In this document: piece by piece, positions 1-9,313 of the stretch
How the letters are laid out: every line of letters begins with the position of its first letter
How positions within the stretch are numbered: position 1 is the stretch's first letter
Origin: Oceanospirillum linum
GTDB lineage: Bacteria; Pseudomonadota; Gammaproteobacteria; Pseudomonadales; Halomonadaceae
NCBI RefSeq assembly: GCF_001995095.2
Contig: NZ_MTSD02000003.1
Coordinates: forward strand, 248,001 to 312,000
Direction: 5' to 3'
DNA length: 64,000 nucleotides
The notes under the pieces: model-generated
What the model saw: only the letters and a program-made list of their open reading frames with translations
The model's database searches: none
What the model was told of the DNA's origin: nothing
Translations under genes and position numbers: made by a program

Positions 1-291
1 GTTGGTGATGACCTGGCAGAAGGTAAAGCAACCCTGCCACTGATCCGAGCGATGGAGGTTGGCACGGAAGAAGAAGCCAAGCTGATCCGTAAAGCGGTAC
101 GCAAAGGCGGACTGGAGTTCCTTGAGCCTGTTCTGGAGATCATCAGTAAGACAGGCGCACTGCAGTATACAGAGCTGAAAGCCTTTGAGATGGCTGATAA
201 AGCAAAAGCCTGCCTGAACTGCCTTCCGGAATCCCCATTCAAAGAAAGGCTGGCCCTGTTTGCAGATATGGCCGTCAAACGCAACAGCTAG
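1..291 (+). CDS. ispB: Octaprenyl diphosphate synthase, 3' end only
   Basis: This is the last 96 residues of a trans-polyprenyl diphosphate synthase; the 5' part lies outside the window. The frame is open from base 1 and begins V-GDDLAEGKATLPLI, the second aspartate-rich region typical of IspB-type enzymes (GDDxxEGKxTLP). The family condenses isopentenyl diphosphate units onto farnesyl diphosphate to make the ubiquinone side chain. The C-terminal helical part (AMEVGTEEEAKLIRKAV onward) is intact to a TAG stop, and a good intrinsic terminator follows ten bases later. Chain length (octa- or nonaprenyl) cannot be read from this part. Confident about the family. Confidence 0.93.
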   Translation, partial: VGDDLAEGKATLPLIRAMEVGTEEEAKLIRKAVRKGGLEFLEPVLEIISKTGALQYTELKAFEMADKAKACLNCLPESPFKERLALFADMAVKRNS

Positions 292-300
292 AGCTACAGA

Positions 301-337
301 AATACTCTGCAGATAAAACATTTGCAGAGTATTTTTT
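301..337 (+). terminator. Intrinsic terminator after ispB
   Basis: Perfect 11-bp stem AATACTCTGCA / TGCAGAGTATT (301-311 and 323-333) followed by a T-run, ten bases past the ispB stop. Confidence 0.85.
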
Positions 338-527
338 ATTCATGCTTCAGTAACAGAGTGCTGATTGGCTCTGGGTCAAAAAAGTGCTTTTAAAACAAGG
401 CTATAAAATACCTGTCACATACCTCTATGCGACAGAGGCCAAGCCTGATATTTTAGTATGCAGCAAGGTAATAAGTGATAACCAGAGGGGCACCGGATCG
501 CCTACTGATGAGATATCGACAGGCGCC

Positions 528-2594
528 ATGAACGCGAAAAAAACCTCCATACAATCTCCGGATTCAGCGCGACTGATTGCGCTTGATAATCTGAGCATCC
601 CAACACTGATTGCTACCCGCGATGGTATCCTGCAGTACGCGAACAAGGCCGCCCGTCATTTACTTACCTATGGCGATGCCAGCAGCGATGTCCTGTGTGG
701 CAAAGAACTTTTCTACCGACTGGGCCCTAACCAGTATCACCAGTTAAAGCAGGCTTGTCAGCGATTCTGTGACGAACAGTTGAGCCTGACGTTCAATTAT
801 GGTGAACATAAAAAGCGTATACAGCTGTTTGTGACGCCACTGCTCACAGGCAGCCCGGAAGAAACTCTGCTACAGATCACACTGAAAGATGTAACCCAAT
901 ATGAAGCTGCGCAACACCTGCCGGTTCACTTTCATCAGGCGATGCAGCAGACAGAAGATATGGTTATGGTTACGGACTGCCAGGGACTGATCGAATACGT
1001 CAACCCAGCCTTTCTCAGCCAAACAGGCTACTCCGAAGCAGAAGTGATCGGTGAAACCCCTCGTATCCTCAGCTCAGATGAACATGATGAAGCGTTTTAT
1101 GCCGAGATGTGGAAAACGCTTCGCGCAGGGGAAAGCTATCGTAGCATCTTCATTAACCGCCGTAGAAATGGCGAGCGCTACCATGAAGAGAAAACGATCA
1201 CACCGATTCGCGATGATACGGGCCAGATCAGCCACTTTGTCGCCACAGGGCGCGATATAACAGATCTGATCAATAGTGAGCAGCGCCTGGACTATCTGCG
1301 CCGGTTTGACACGCTAACAGGTCTGCCCAATCGACAGCGCTTATCAGAGCAGTTTGAGCAGCACGTGATGCAGCGGCGTAAAACGCCAATGGCGCTATTT
1401 CTGGTAGACCTCGATCGTTTAAGCCGCATCAATGACAGTCTGGGCCGGCAAGCCGGTGATGAACTGCTACGACTGACGGCTAGCCGGTTACGCAAATCCC
1501 TGCCTGCACACTTTGTTGGCCGCCTCGGCAGTGACGCATTTATGGTCATGGCCGAAGAGGTACAAACACCGGACCAGGCCGCTCATCTGGCTCAGGAAAT
1601 CCAGCAGGTTATGGCCCTACCTTTCGAGCTCACCCAGGCCGAGCTCTTTATGAGCGTTAGTCTGGGCATAACTCTTTATCCCTATGACGGAGATCAGTTT
1701 GATGAGCTGGTCAACAAAGCCGACAGCGCCATGCACCGCTGCAAAGACCATGATCAGAAATTTGGCTTCTTCACTGAAGATCTGACCCTGCAAACTCAAC
1801 ATAGAGTCAAACTGGAAAATCAGTTACGCCAGGCACTGCTGCACAAAGAGTTTCATTTGGTCTTTCAGCCCAGAATTGATATTGCTACAGAGCAGATCAA
1901 CAGCGCAGAGGTGTTGCTGCGCTGGATAAAGCCGGATGGAAAGGTTATCTCTCCGGGAGAGTTTATCCCTGTACTGGAAGAGATGGGCTTAATAACCTCT
2001 GTTGGTGAGTGGGTTCTGATGCGAGCCTGTATCTATGCCAGTCAGTGGCAAAAAAAAGGCCAGCCCATAAAGATCTCAGTCAATCTTTCAGCGAAACAGT
2101 TACGCCAACCAAACCTTCCGGATATTGTTACCCGCTGCCTTGAAACCTCGGGCCTGAGTCCTGAACTATTGGAGCTTGAGCTAACAGAAACCAGCATGCT
2201 GGAAGATGTAAGCCATTCTATCAGTCAGCTTAGCCTGCTACGTGATAAGGGTATCCGTATCGCCATTGACGACTTTGGCACGGGATACTCATCCCTGGCA
2301 TATCTGAAACAGCTTCCGGCAGATACACTAAAAATCGACCAGGCGTTTATTCAGGAGCTGGATAGCAACGATCCCAGTGACCGGAATATCGTACAGACGA
2401 TTATTCAACTGGCGCATAATTTCAACCTCAGCGTCACAGCCGAAGGCATTGAAACAGAGCGCCAGCTTGAGATCATTCGCCAGCTGGGCTGTAACGAGGC
2501 CCAGGGATTTCTTCTCGCCAAACCGATGAATGAGCCTGAGTTACTAACGACACGACACGCATTTAATAGCCGTACTCAGGTAACGCGGGACTAG
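528..2594 (+). CDS. PAS-PAS-GGDEF-EAL protein with degenerate GGDEF
   Basis: Cytoplasmic c-di-GMP protein of 688 residues. Visible domains: an N-terminal PAS-like region (~15-70), a second PAS (~135-250), a GGDEF domain (~260-410) and an EAL domain (~425-680). The GGDEF signature reads GSDAF (~residue 334), so diguanylate cyclase activity is probably lost. The EAL half keeps EVLLRW (~461), NLSAKQL, ELTE and DDFGTGYSSL (~580), so it is probably an active c-di-GMP phosphodiesterase, with the degenerate GGDEF perhaps acting as a GTP sensor. No membrane segment is visible. The frame extends upstream to a GTG at 384, but that extension shows no domain and lies where a promoter would be expected, so the ATG at 528 is preferred; no strong RBS decides it. 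Confidence 0.88.
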   Translation: MNAKKTSIQSPDSARLIALDNLSIPTLIATRDGILQYANKAARHLLTYGDASSDVLCGKELFYRLGPNQYHQLKQACQRFCDEQLSLTFNYGEHKKRIQLFVTPLLTGSPEETLLQITLKDVTQYEAAQHLPVHFHQAMQQTEDMVMVTDCQGLIEYVNPAFLSQTGYSEAEVIGETPRILSSDEHDEAFYAEMWKTLRAGESYRSIFINRRRNGERYHEEKTITPIRDDTGQISHFVATGRDITDLINSEQRLDYLRRFDTLTGLPNRQRLSEQFEQHVMQRRKTPMALFLVDLDRLSRINDSLGRQAGDELLRLTASRLRKSLPAHFVGRLGSDAFMVMAEEVQTPDQAAHLAQEIQQVMALPFELTQAELFMSVSLGITLYPYDGDQFDELVNKADSAMHRCKDHDQKFGFFTEDLTLQTQHRVKLENQLRQALLHKEFHLVFQPRIDIATEQINSAEVLLRWIKPDGKVISPGEFIPVLEEMGLITSVGEWVLMRACIYASQWQKKGQPIKISVNLSAKQLRQPNLPDIVTRCLETSGLSPELLELELTETSMLEDVSHSISQLSLLRDKGIRIAIDDFGTGYSSLAYLKQLPADTLKIDQAFIQELDSNDPSDRNIVQTIIQLAHNFNLSVTAEGIETERQLEIIRQLGCNEAQGFLLAKPMNEPELLTTRHAFNSRTQVTRD

Positions 2595-2639
2595 CGCCTC
2601 ATCACTCAGAAAAATGGCCCTGCAAGGTTGATCCCTGTA

Positions 2640-5525
2640 TCAACAACCACCCTTATCCTGCAACACCTGGCGATGCATCTCCGCCTTAAAGCGGCTTATC
2701 ATATCGCCCGGCCATAATGGACGATCCAGCAAATATCCCTGCGCAAGATCACACCCTAGTGCCTGAAGGTATTCCAGCTGCTCTGTCGTCTCAACACCCT
2801 CTGCAACCGTAAGCAGGTTCAGGCTTTGCGCCAAACTGATGATAGCCCGGGTGATGGCACTGTCGTCCGCATCGTGGGGCAGGTCTGAAATAAAGGCTTT
2901 ATCAATTTTCAGTTTATCCAGTGGAAAGCGCTTCAGGTAGGCCAGAGAGGAGTAGCCGGTACCAAAGTCATCCAGAGAAACCCACACACCGAGCTCTTTC
3001 AACCGGCTTAAAATCCCGATTGCCTGAGAAGCCCCTTGCATCAGGGTGCTTTCAGTCACTTCAATCACCAGGTTCTCTGCCGGGAAGCCGGTTTCTTCCA
3101 GCACCCGACGAACCTGATCGACAAGCTCCTCCCTGAACTGCAGAGCAGAAACATTAACCGCCAGCTCGATATCCGGAAAACCCTCATCCCGCCAGCGCTG
3201 GCCCTGCAAACAGGCTTCATACATTACCCATGCACCCAGCTCCAGAATAAGCCCGGTTTCCTCAGCAAGCCCGATAAAAAAGTCAGGTGGCACCAACCCC
3301 TGTTCCGGGTGCTGCCAACGTACCAGAGCTTCAACACCACGCAGGCGCATATTTTTCATGCAGAACTGCGGCTGGTAAACCAGCCGCAGCTCACCTTCAG
3401 CGATGCCTTTGCGCAAGGCATTTTCCATCACCAGGCTACGGGAGACATCATCATTGATTTGCTGGGTAAAAAACTGATACTGATTCCGCCCCTGGGCTTT
3501 TGCATGGTAAAGCGCAGCATCTGCATTACGGAACAACATTTCAAAATTCAGCCCGTCCCCCGGGTACAGTGCAATACCGATACTTGGAGTCAGGGTCAAT
3601 GAGTGGCCACCCAGTTCAACCGGTTGACTTACATGCCTGATAATATCCCGCGCCACCAAAGCCGCATCATTGGGATGGTTAAGATCTGAAAGCAGAATTA
3701 CAAACTCATCACCACCGACACGACTGACGGTAACAAGGTCATCCACAAGTGCAGTCAGCCGCTCCGCCACAGCACAAAGCAAGCGATCACCAACCTCATG
3801 CCCTAAAGAGTCATTTACATTCTTGAAGCGATCCAGGTCAACAAACAGCAGCGCCAGATGACTATGGTTATGTCTTGCAATATGTACTGCCTGATCAACA
3901 CGGTCCGCCAGCAGACGCCGATTAGGCAGGTCAGTCAGAGAATCATATTCCGCGAGATAGCGCAGGCGTTTCTCATTAGCCTTACTCAACGAAATATCAC
4001 TCAACGTTGCGATATGATTAACAACCTCCCCATCCTCTCGCACCAGATTCAGGGAAAGCCATTCAGGAAAGAGAACTCCATCTTTACGCCGGTTCCAGAC
4101 CTCCCCCTGCCATCGTCCGGTCTTCATCAGCCTTGACCACATATCTTCATAAAATCGCTCGTCATGACTTCCGGATGCCATAAACGAAGGATTTTTACCC
4201 TCTGCCTCTTCCTGTGAGTATCCGGTTATCTCAGTAAACGCAGGGTTGACCGCCAAAATTCGGTTGGAGGCATCTGTGATCATGATCCCTTCTGTAGCGT
4301 TTTCAAAAACACGGGCAGAAAGCTCCAACTGACGACTGTTGTCTATTAACTGCGCTCTCTGGTGCGCAATATCCTGCTCATAGCGGATGAAGATTCGCCG
4401 CAACCAGCGGGAGTAAACCAGAGCCAGAATCAATGCCAGCAGCAAACCCGCCGCCAGCACCAACACAAAGTTTCTGACAGCATCGGCATTCTGGGCATCC
4501 AGAATTGCCTTATGCTCAGCCAACATAGGAGCCAGATCATCAGGATAGATCCCAGCCACTAACACCCACCCCCATTCAGGTACAACTTTGACCTGTGAAC
4601 GCTTAACAACAGGCCCTCGCCCATCCGGGTAAAACCAGCTGTATTCAACAATCCCGCCCCCTGAGGCCGCCGTATCCATGATGGCGTCAATCGCAGCACG
4701 CTGCAGGTCACGTACACCCCGGGTTTCAGACAAAACCGTCAGGGCTGTATTTGCCAACGTGTTACCCTGCAGATCCAATACCGAAATATAACCATTATCG
4801 CCGAAACGGAAATTTTCCAGCCGACGGGTTACCTCTTGCTTAAGGTCATTTTCAACCTGGTAGAGGTAGTCACCGGTACCAATAATCCAGTTATACGGTT
4901 CAAAAAGACGCACATAGGCAATTTTATCTTCCATCAATTTCTGATCCGAGGGCGCATACCAACGATAACGGGAAAAACCGGACTGCTGAGCATTGTTACT
5001 CACGGCATCAATCAGCCCCCGCATAATATAATGACCGGTATCGTCACGGTTATCATAGAGAGAACTACCTTCAAGATGAGGTGCCGTAGGTAAGAGAATA
5101 CTCACTCCTTCAAGGTCACCAATAAAGAGATAACCCCGACCGTCAAAAAAGCGGACATTGCGCAGAGACTCACGGATAAGGGTTTTGATCTCAGTGTCAG
5201 ACAAGCGATCTTTTGATTCAGCATAAATCGACTCCGCAACAGTCACTGCCTGATCAACGAATACTTTAGACTGCTCCTTCAGAACCTGCTCTGTTCGGGT
5301 GCGCATGTATTGGATATAACTGACTGTCGCATCCAGCTCAGACGCCAGCAGCCCCTCCTGCTGTTGCAAAACTTCTTGCTCTAGCCTGTCAAGCTGTTGC
5401 TGCTTTTGATTACCCAGAGCATAGAAGAAATAACCGCTGACAATCAGGCCGAAAATAAAGACAACCGCCAGCATGCCAATTGTTTGCAGGGCTGGCAGAC
5501 GCCGGGCCTTGAGCTCAAATTTCAT
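2640..5525 (-). CDS. Membrane Cache-PAS-GGDEF-EAL c-di-GMP enzyme
   Basis: 961-residue inner-membrane sensor. A TM helix near 15-35 and another near 352-370 bracket a periplasmic region with two Cache-like modules (GRGYLFIGDLEG around 150 and GDNGYISVLDLQG around 245). After TM2 come a PAS domain (~400-510, ITDASNRILAVNPAF), a GGDEF domain with intact GGDEF at ~603, and an EAL domain with EALVRW (~731) and DDFGTGYSSL. Both catalytic signatures are intact, so it may be bifunctional. No RxxD inhibitory site is seen just before GGDEF. The extracellular ligand is unknown; Cache modules commonly bind small organic acids or amino acids. ATG start, with AAGGCG upstream on the minus strand. It is convergent with the previous c-di-GMP gene (45-bp gap). 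Confidence 0.9.
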   Translation of the reverse strand: MKFELKARRLPALQTIGMLAVVFIFGLIVSGYFFYALGNQKQQQLDRLEQEVLQQQEGLLASELDATVSYIQYMRTRTEQVLKEQSKVFVDQAVTVAESIYAESKDRLSDTEIKTLIRESLRNVRFFDGRGYLFIGDLEGVSILLPTAPHLEGSSLYDNRDDTGHYIMRGLIDAVSNNAQQSGFSRYRWYAPSDQKLMEDKIAYVRLFEPYNWIIGTGDYLYQVENDLKQEVTRRLENFRFGDNGYISVLDLQGNTLANTALTVLSETRGVRDLQRAAIDAIMDTAASGGGIVEYSWFYPDGRGPVVKRSQVKVVPEWGWVLVAGIYPDDLAPMLAEHKAILDAQNADAVRNFVLVLAAGLLLALILALVYSRWLRRIFIRYEQDIAHQRAQLIDNSRQLELSARVFENATEGIMITDASNRILAVNPAFTEITGYSQEEAEGKNPSFMASGSHDERFYEDMWSRLMKTGRWQGEVWNRRKDGVLFPEWLSLNLVREDGEVVNHIATLSDISLSKANEKRLRYLAEYDSLTDLPNRRLLADRVDQAVHIARHNHSHLALLFVDLDRFKNVNDSLGHEVGDRLLCAVAERLTALVDDLVTVSRVGGDEFVILLSDLNHPNDAALVARDIIRHVSQPVELGGHSLTLTPSIGIALYPGDGLNFEMLFRNADAALYHAKAQGRNQYQFFTQQINDDVSRSLVMENALRKGIAEGELRLVYQPQFCMKNMRLRGVEALVRWQHPEQGLVPPDFFIGLAEETGLILELGAWVMYEACLQGQRWRDEGFPDIELAVNVSALQFREELVDQVRRVLEETGFPAENLVIEVTESTLMQGASQAIGILSRLKELGVWVSLDDFGTGYSSLAYLKRFPLDKLKIDKAFISDLPHDADDSAITRAIISLAQSLNLLTVAEGVETTEQLEYLQALGCDLAQGYLLDRPLWPGDMISRFKAEMHRQVLQDKGGC

Positions 5526-5866
5526 AATCGCCTTAATACAGATTCAACCTGTTGCAAAATAGCCTAAAAAGCATTTAATAGCTCCATACGGGAATTTAAG
5601 CCCGATGATAGAGTAAATCCGAAAACGTTGGACACTGTAGTGCTTTTTCCGTGGCAAAGAAAAGACTAACGTCAAACACGCCAGTACAAACAAATCCTAC
5701 ATTAGCCCATACAAATAGCCGCCTGTAGCGAATCAGACTCCGACAGGAATTGTTCAAGCCGGGGCATTTTTACTTTAAACTGGTGTTCAGGACGGTTAGA
5801 TTAAGACGGACAAAGGATCGTTAATCTATAAGCTCAAGAGCAGCCCGCGCCACACAAAGTCTCACA
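5526..5866. other. Intergenic region between divergent genes, no gene seen
   Basis: About 340 bases separating the Cache-GGDEF-EAL gene (minus) from the unknown membrane protein gene (plus). It must carry both promoters. I see no ORF with an RBS, no tRNA and no strong repeat. Confidence 0.5.
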
Positions 5867-6949
5867 ATGTTACAACGTGATACAGTTTTTCCGAGTGGTC
5901 AAGGCTACTATGACTCCATCACCCCTAACACGATACAAGCCTGCTTATATAAAATGGATGATAAAAACTTAGCGCCCGACGCTGATTCTGCTCAAACACC
6001 CAAAGACCTGCCATCCGTGCCGGGGGTTTACCCTGCGCACCATAAAATGTCAGCAGCGGAAGCCGCAGAAAAAGAAGCTGAACGCGAACGTGAAAAAATC
6101 AAAGCACAATGGGAAGCGAAGCAGGCGGAAAAAAAACAGGAAGAGCGTAAAAAGGCTGAAGAAGCACGGCTAAAAGCTGAGCGTGAAGCCCTTTACAAAG
6201 ACCTGGAAACGCTGAATTATGAGCTTCTGTCCCTGAGTGAATACCCTTCTGATTTTGAAATCGAATCTGCCCGACGCTCACGCCTGGGATGGTTTTTCGG
6301 TTTGGGTATCTCTGTATTCCTGTTTACCAGCTCACTGCTAAACCTGGTACACCCCTGGGTAGGAGGTATAGCAGGCGGCATTGCATTTGTACTTTGGTTA
6401 AGCCATGGCACAGGCATGATGCAATTTTTACCAGGTCTCTCTCGCTATCCTGAATTACTGGCTAAGCGGAGAAAGATCAAAAACGGGGTAACCGAATATA
6501 TCCAGCAGATTGAAGCCAAACGAGGCTTTATTCATCGTATCTATCCACTGGTACACCATAACCCAAGGCTCAGAGCACGTAAATTTCGCCGGATCGCTCT
6601 AATGTCTAAAGAGCACAATCTGATGAGCAACATGAAAACGTTGCAGGACGTTGCTCTATACCACGAATACCTTGATGAATGCCGAAAAGCAGCAGAGGAA
6701 TATTTCCGTTCAGAGCGGGAAGATCAGATGCTGGCGGACCTGGATTTTGACCCTAGTGTCGAAGATCTGGAACAGGAGCTGACTGACAATGCCCACGACG
6801 AAGAAAGTGCAGAAAGCGATCAGACAGATCAGCTGCCTGAAGAAAAAAGTCTGAAAACAGATGACAACAGCCTGAAAAATACTGATGAACCAGCCGTAGC
6901 ACCTAATGTAACATCATCGACTCAGGACGATCAGAGCGGCCAAAGCTGA
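5867..6949 (+). CDS. Unknown membrane protein with charged coiled coil
   Basis: 360 residues, family not recognised. Layout: a poorly structured N-terminus (1-55), a highly charged Ala/Glu/Lys helix (~58-120, predicted coiled coil), two hydrophobic segments (~139-160 and ~164-185, separated by HPWVGG), a basic region (LLAKRRKIKNG, ~200), a helical stretch with HHNPRLRARKFRRIALMSKEHNL, and an acidic disordered tail (~285-360). It looks like an inner-membrane hairpin protein with both large ends in the cytoplasm, possibly a scaffold; that is inference. The start is uncertain: ATG 5867 gives the longest form and ATG 5954 (MDDKNLAP) is also plausible; neither has a clear RBS. It precedes the CoA-binding gene by 27 bases, so they are probably co-transcribed. 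Confidence 0.7.
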   Translation: MLQRDTVFPSGQGYYDSITPNTIQACLYKMDDKNLAPDADSAQTPKDLPSVPGVYPAHHKMSAAEAAEKEAEREREKIKAQWEAKQAEKKQEERKKAEEARLKAEREALYKDLETLNYELLSLSEYPSDFEIESARRSRLGWFFGLGISVFLFTSSLLNLVHPWVGGIAGGIAFVLWLSHGTGMMQFLPGLSRYPELLAKRRKIKNGVTEYIQQIEAKRGFIHRIYPLVHHNPRLRARKFRRIALMSKEHNLMSNMKTLQDVALYHEYLDECRKAAEEYFRSEREDQMLADLDFDPSVEDLEQELTDNAHDEESAESDQTDQLPEEKSLKTDDNSLKNTDEPAVAPNVTSSTQDDQSGQS

Positions 6950-6976
6950 TCATTAAATCCGTTAAAGGAGCCTGCA

Positions 6977-7360
6977 ATGTCAATGCAAACCTCATTACCT
7001 CAACATGTCGTTGTGCTGGGTGCCAGTTCAAAACCAGAACGTCATTCTAATCAAGCTGTTCGTCTGCTGAAGGCTTATCAACATAAAGTCACTGCGGTAA
7101 ACCCTGCATTTGACCAGATTGAACAGTGTCCCTGCGTTCGTCAGCTTGCAGACATTCATCTCCCTGTAGACACTTTGTCGCTGTATCGCAATGCCCATCA
7201 GCTTGCGAACCAAATAGATGAAATCATTGCTCTTAAGCCTAAACGAATCATCTTCAACCCCGGAACAGAATCCTGGGAATTACAGCAAGCGTTAACCAAA
7301 TCAGGTATATTCTGGCAGGAAAACTGCACTCTCGTTATGCTACGCAGCGGGCACTTCTGA
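6977..7360 (+). CDS. CoA-binding (Rossmann) domain protein
   Basis: 127 residues forming a single CoA_binding domain of the YccU type: VVVLGASSKPERHSNQAVRLL near the start is the nucleotide-binding loop, then AVNPAFDQIEQ, and FNPGTESWELQQAL near 95. Such proteins resemble the N-terminal CoA-binding module of succinyl-CoA synthetase alpha but have no ligase part; their role is not established. The start is well defined by AAAGGAG seven bases before the ATG. Same strand and close to the preceding membrane protein and the following HDOD gene (about 100-bp gap). Confidence 0.85.
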   Translation: MSMQTSLPQHVVVLGASSKPERHSNQAVRLLKAYQHKVTAVNPAFDQIEQCPCVRQLADIHLPVDTLSLYRNAHQLANQIDEIIALKPKRIIFNPGTESWELQQALTKSGIFWQENCTLVMLRSGHF

Positions 7361-7462
7361 GCAGCCCGTTATTACGCCGGTGTCAAAAACAACACCAAGG
7401 GGTTTTTCTTCCGATCCTGATAACCCGTTCAGCCTTCGGGCAAAACTAAATAAGTCCTCCCT

Positions 7463-8704
7463 ATGCATACACATCCACTGTCACCGGAACGTCTGGCGAT
7501 TTTTGTCCCCTTTTCAAAGCTTTCTGAAGAGCACCTGATTCTACTGTGCCATCGCATTGAGATCTGCCAGGAGCCTGAGGGTAAAGAGATAAGCCCCAGA
7601 GGGGATAATCGCAGCGAAGAGCTTTTTCTGCTCAGTGGTCGGGTAACTGTTTTCGCAGAAGATGGCAGCGAAATAACGCTATCTGCAGGGGATAACCGCA
7701 GCCGATTCAGTTTGCTGAACTTACGGCCAAGCCCAAACCTTATCGTCAGCCAAACCGAGACAGAGTTCTTTCTTCTGGACAGCGACCTGCTGCAATCTCT
7801 CCAGGCTGAGTCCAACAACCTATCCCTGCCTCTGACAGAGATTCTGGCCAACGACAGCAGCCACCCCCTCGTGCTGCAGTTCTATCGCTCTCTGATACAA
7901 AATAAACTAAGCCTGCCATCCCTGCCGGAAGTAACCCAAAAGGTAAGCCAGATTATCGTTGATGAAGAGTTAAATGTTGATCATATGGCCTCGTTAATAG
8001 CGGCTGACGCCTCCCTGGCAGCCCGACTGCTTAAACTGGCAAACAGCCCTTTGTATCGTGCCTATGAGCCCATCAGTCAGTTATCTGAAGCAATTAAACG
8101 TCTTGGACTGAATGCGACCCGTCACTTGGTCTTAGCCTTTGCACTGCAGGTACAGTTCCAAATTCCTGCTGCAAACTGGGTCAGAAAACGTCAGCTGCGC
8201 AGCTGGAAAGAGAGCATCCAACTGGCTGCCATCTGCTATGTTCTGGCAAAAAAATGTACCAAAATTCCGCCGGAAGAAGCTCTTTTGGCAGGCCTGCTGC
8301 ACAATATTGGTGAATTACCCCTAGTGCAATTCGCCGCCCAATACCCCGAGCTTGCAGATGACCCGGACTACCTTGACCAGATAATGCAAGAAGCAAGAGG
8401 GCAGGCCGGTGCCATGATACTGCACCGCTGGAATTTACCAGAAGCCCTGGTAACCGCCGTGCAACATGTAGACACCTGGTTTTATGAGCCTAACTCCAAG
8501 GACGTTACACTGACCGATATTTTGATTCTGGCACGCCTGCACAGCATGGCCATGAATGACCGCTCTCCTTCTACGCCATCGATCAGCCAGGTTCCTTCCT
8601 ATGAGAAAATTGCACCAGGGCCCCTGACGAGCCAACAACGGCTTGAAATTCTTGAGGATGCCAGAGAGCAGATCAGCGAAATTAAAAGCATCTTCAATCG
8701 CTGA
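7463..8704 (+). CDS. cNMP-binding-like plus HDOD domain protein
   Basis: 413 residues. The N-terminal ~115 residues look like a cyclic nucleotide-binding beta-barrel (FVPFSKLSEEHLILL, LFLLSGRVTVFAEDG). The middle and C-terminal part is an HDOD domain (~155-345; SLPEVTQKVSQIIVDEEL, ASLAARLLKLANSPLYR, AIKRLGLNATRHLVLA, LLAGLLHNIGELPL). HDOD domains lack HD phosphohydrolase metal ligands and act as signalling or scaffold modules, often with c-di-GMP proteins, which fits the two GGDEF-EAL genes nearby. The canonical cNMP phosphate-binding cassette is not evident, so ligand binding is doubtful. ATG start without a strong RBS. Confidence 0.86.
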   Translation: MHTHPLSPERLAIFVPFSKLSEEHLILLCHRIEICQEPEGKEISPRGDNRSEELFLLSGRVTVFAEDGSEITLSAGDNRSRFSLLNLRPSPNLIVSQTETEFFLLDSDLLQSLQAESNNLSLPLTEILANDSSHPLVLQFYRSLIQNKLSLPSLPEVTQKVSQIIVDEELNVDHMASLIAADASLAARLLKLANSPLYRAYEPISQLSEAIKRLGLNATRHLVLAFALQVQFQIPAANWVRKRQLRSWKESIQLAAICYVLAKKCTKIPPEEALLAGLLHNIGELPLVQFAAQYPELADDPDYLDQIMQEARGQAGAMILHRWNLPEALVTAVQHVDTWFYEPNSKDVTLTDILILARLHSMAMNDRSPSTPSISQVPSYEKIAPGPLTSQQRLEILEDAREQISEIKSIFNR

Positions 8705-8845
8705 CACTCTAGAATCTGACAAATTACTTTTTTCTCTGCATGGCATCTGCTAAATCCGCAGGATAGGGTAAGATAGGCTAGGCATATTATCTCAGATTCA
8801 GCTGGCCTGCCGGCTGATCAACTGGAACAGGTTAAGGGGTCAAAC

Positions 8846-9283
8846 GTGCGAGCACTGATTCAAAGGGTCGCCCGGGCAAAAGTTGAAGTAGATCAACAAT
8901 GCATTGGAGAGATCAACCAGGGACTATTGGTCTTTATCGGTGTGGAGAAAGGGGATCGTACAGAAGATGCCGACCGCCTGTTAAAAAAACTGCTGGCCTA
9001 CCGGGTGTTTGCCGATGCCGAGGATAAAATGAACCTTAGCCTCACAGATGTTCAGGGAGGACTGCTTCTGGTCTCGCAGTTCACTCTCGCTGCAAACACT
9101 CAAAAAGGGCTGAGGCCCAGTTTCTCATCTGCAGCACCTCCGGCAGAGGGCGAGGATCTGTATAATTACCTTGTTGAACAGGCCAAAGGGCTCCACCCAA
9201 GCGTAGCTACAGGGCGTTTTGGTGCAGATATGAAGGTAGAGCTGCTCAATGATGGCCCGGCAACCTTCTTGCTGGAAACCTGA
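8846..9283 (+). CDS. dtd: D-aminoacyl-tRNA deacylase
   Basis: 145 residues, the usual DTD length. The family hydrolyses D-aminoacyl-tRNA (and Gly-tRNA-Ala), removing mischarged amino acids before they reach the ribosome. It begins with the typical MRALIQRVARAKVEV; the SQFTL motif (~77) and the C-terminal NDGPATF (variant of NxGPxT) form the active site across the dimer. The start is GTG at 8846 preceded by AAGGGG. It sits 30 bases upstream of an SDR gene, so the two are probably co-transcribed. Confidence 0.97.
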   Translation: MRALIQRVARAKVEVDQQCIGEINQGLLVFIGVEKGDRTEDADRLLKKLLAYRVFADAEDKMNLSLTDVQGGLLLVSQFTLAANTQKGLRPSFSSAAPPAEGEDLYNYLVEQAKGLHPSVATGRFGADMKVELLNDGPATFLLET

Positions 9284-9313
9284 TCGACTCCAAACAATTT
9301 CTAAGGCAGAGCT

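Noticed and set aside
3036-3602. 188-codon frame antisense to the Cache-GGDEF-EAL gene
   Set aside because: Overlaps the conserved EAL and GGDEF coding region; shadow.
7379-7396. GGTGT/ACACC hairpin after the CoA-binding gene as a terminator
   Set aside because: Stem of only five pairs and the T-run is displaced; too weak to annotate.
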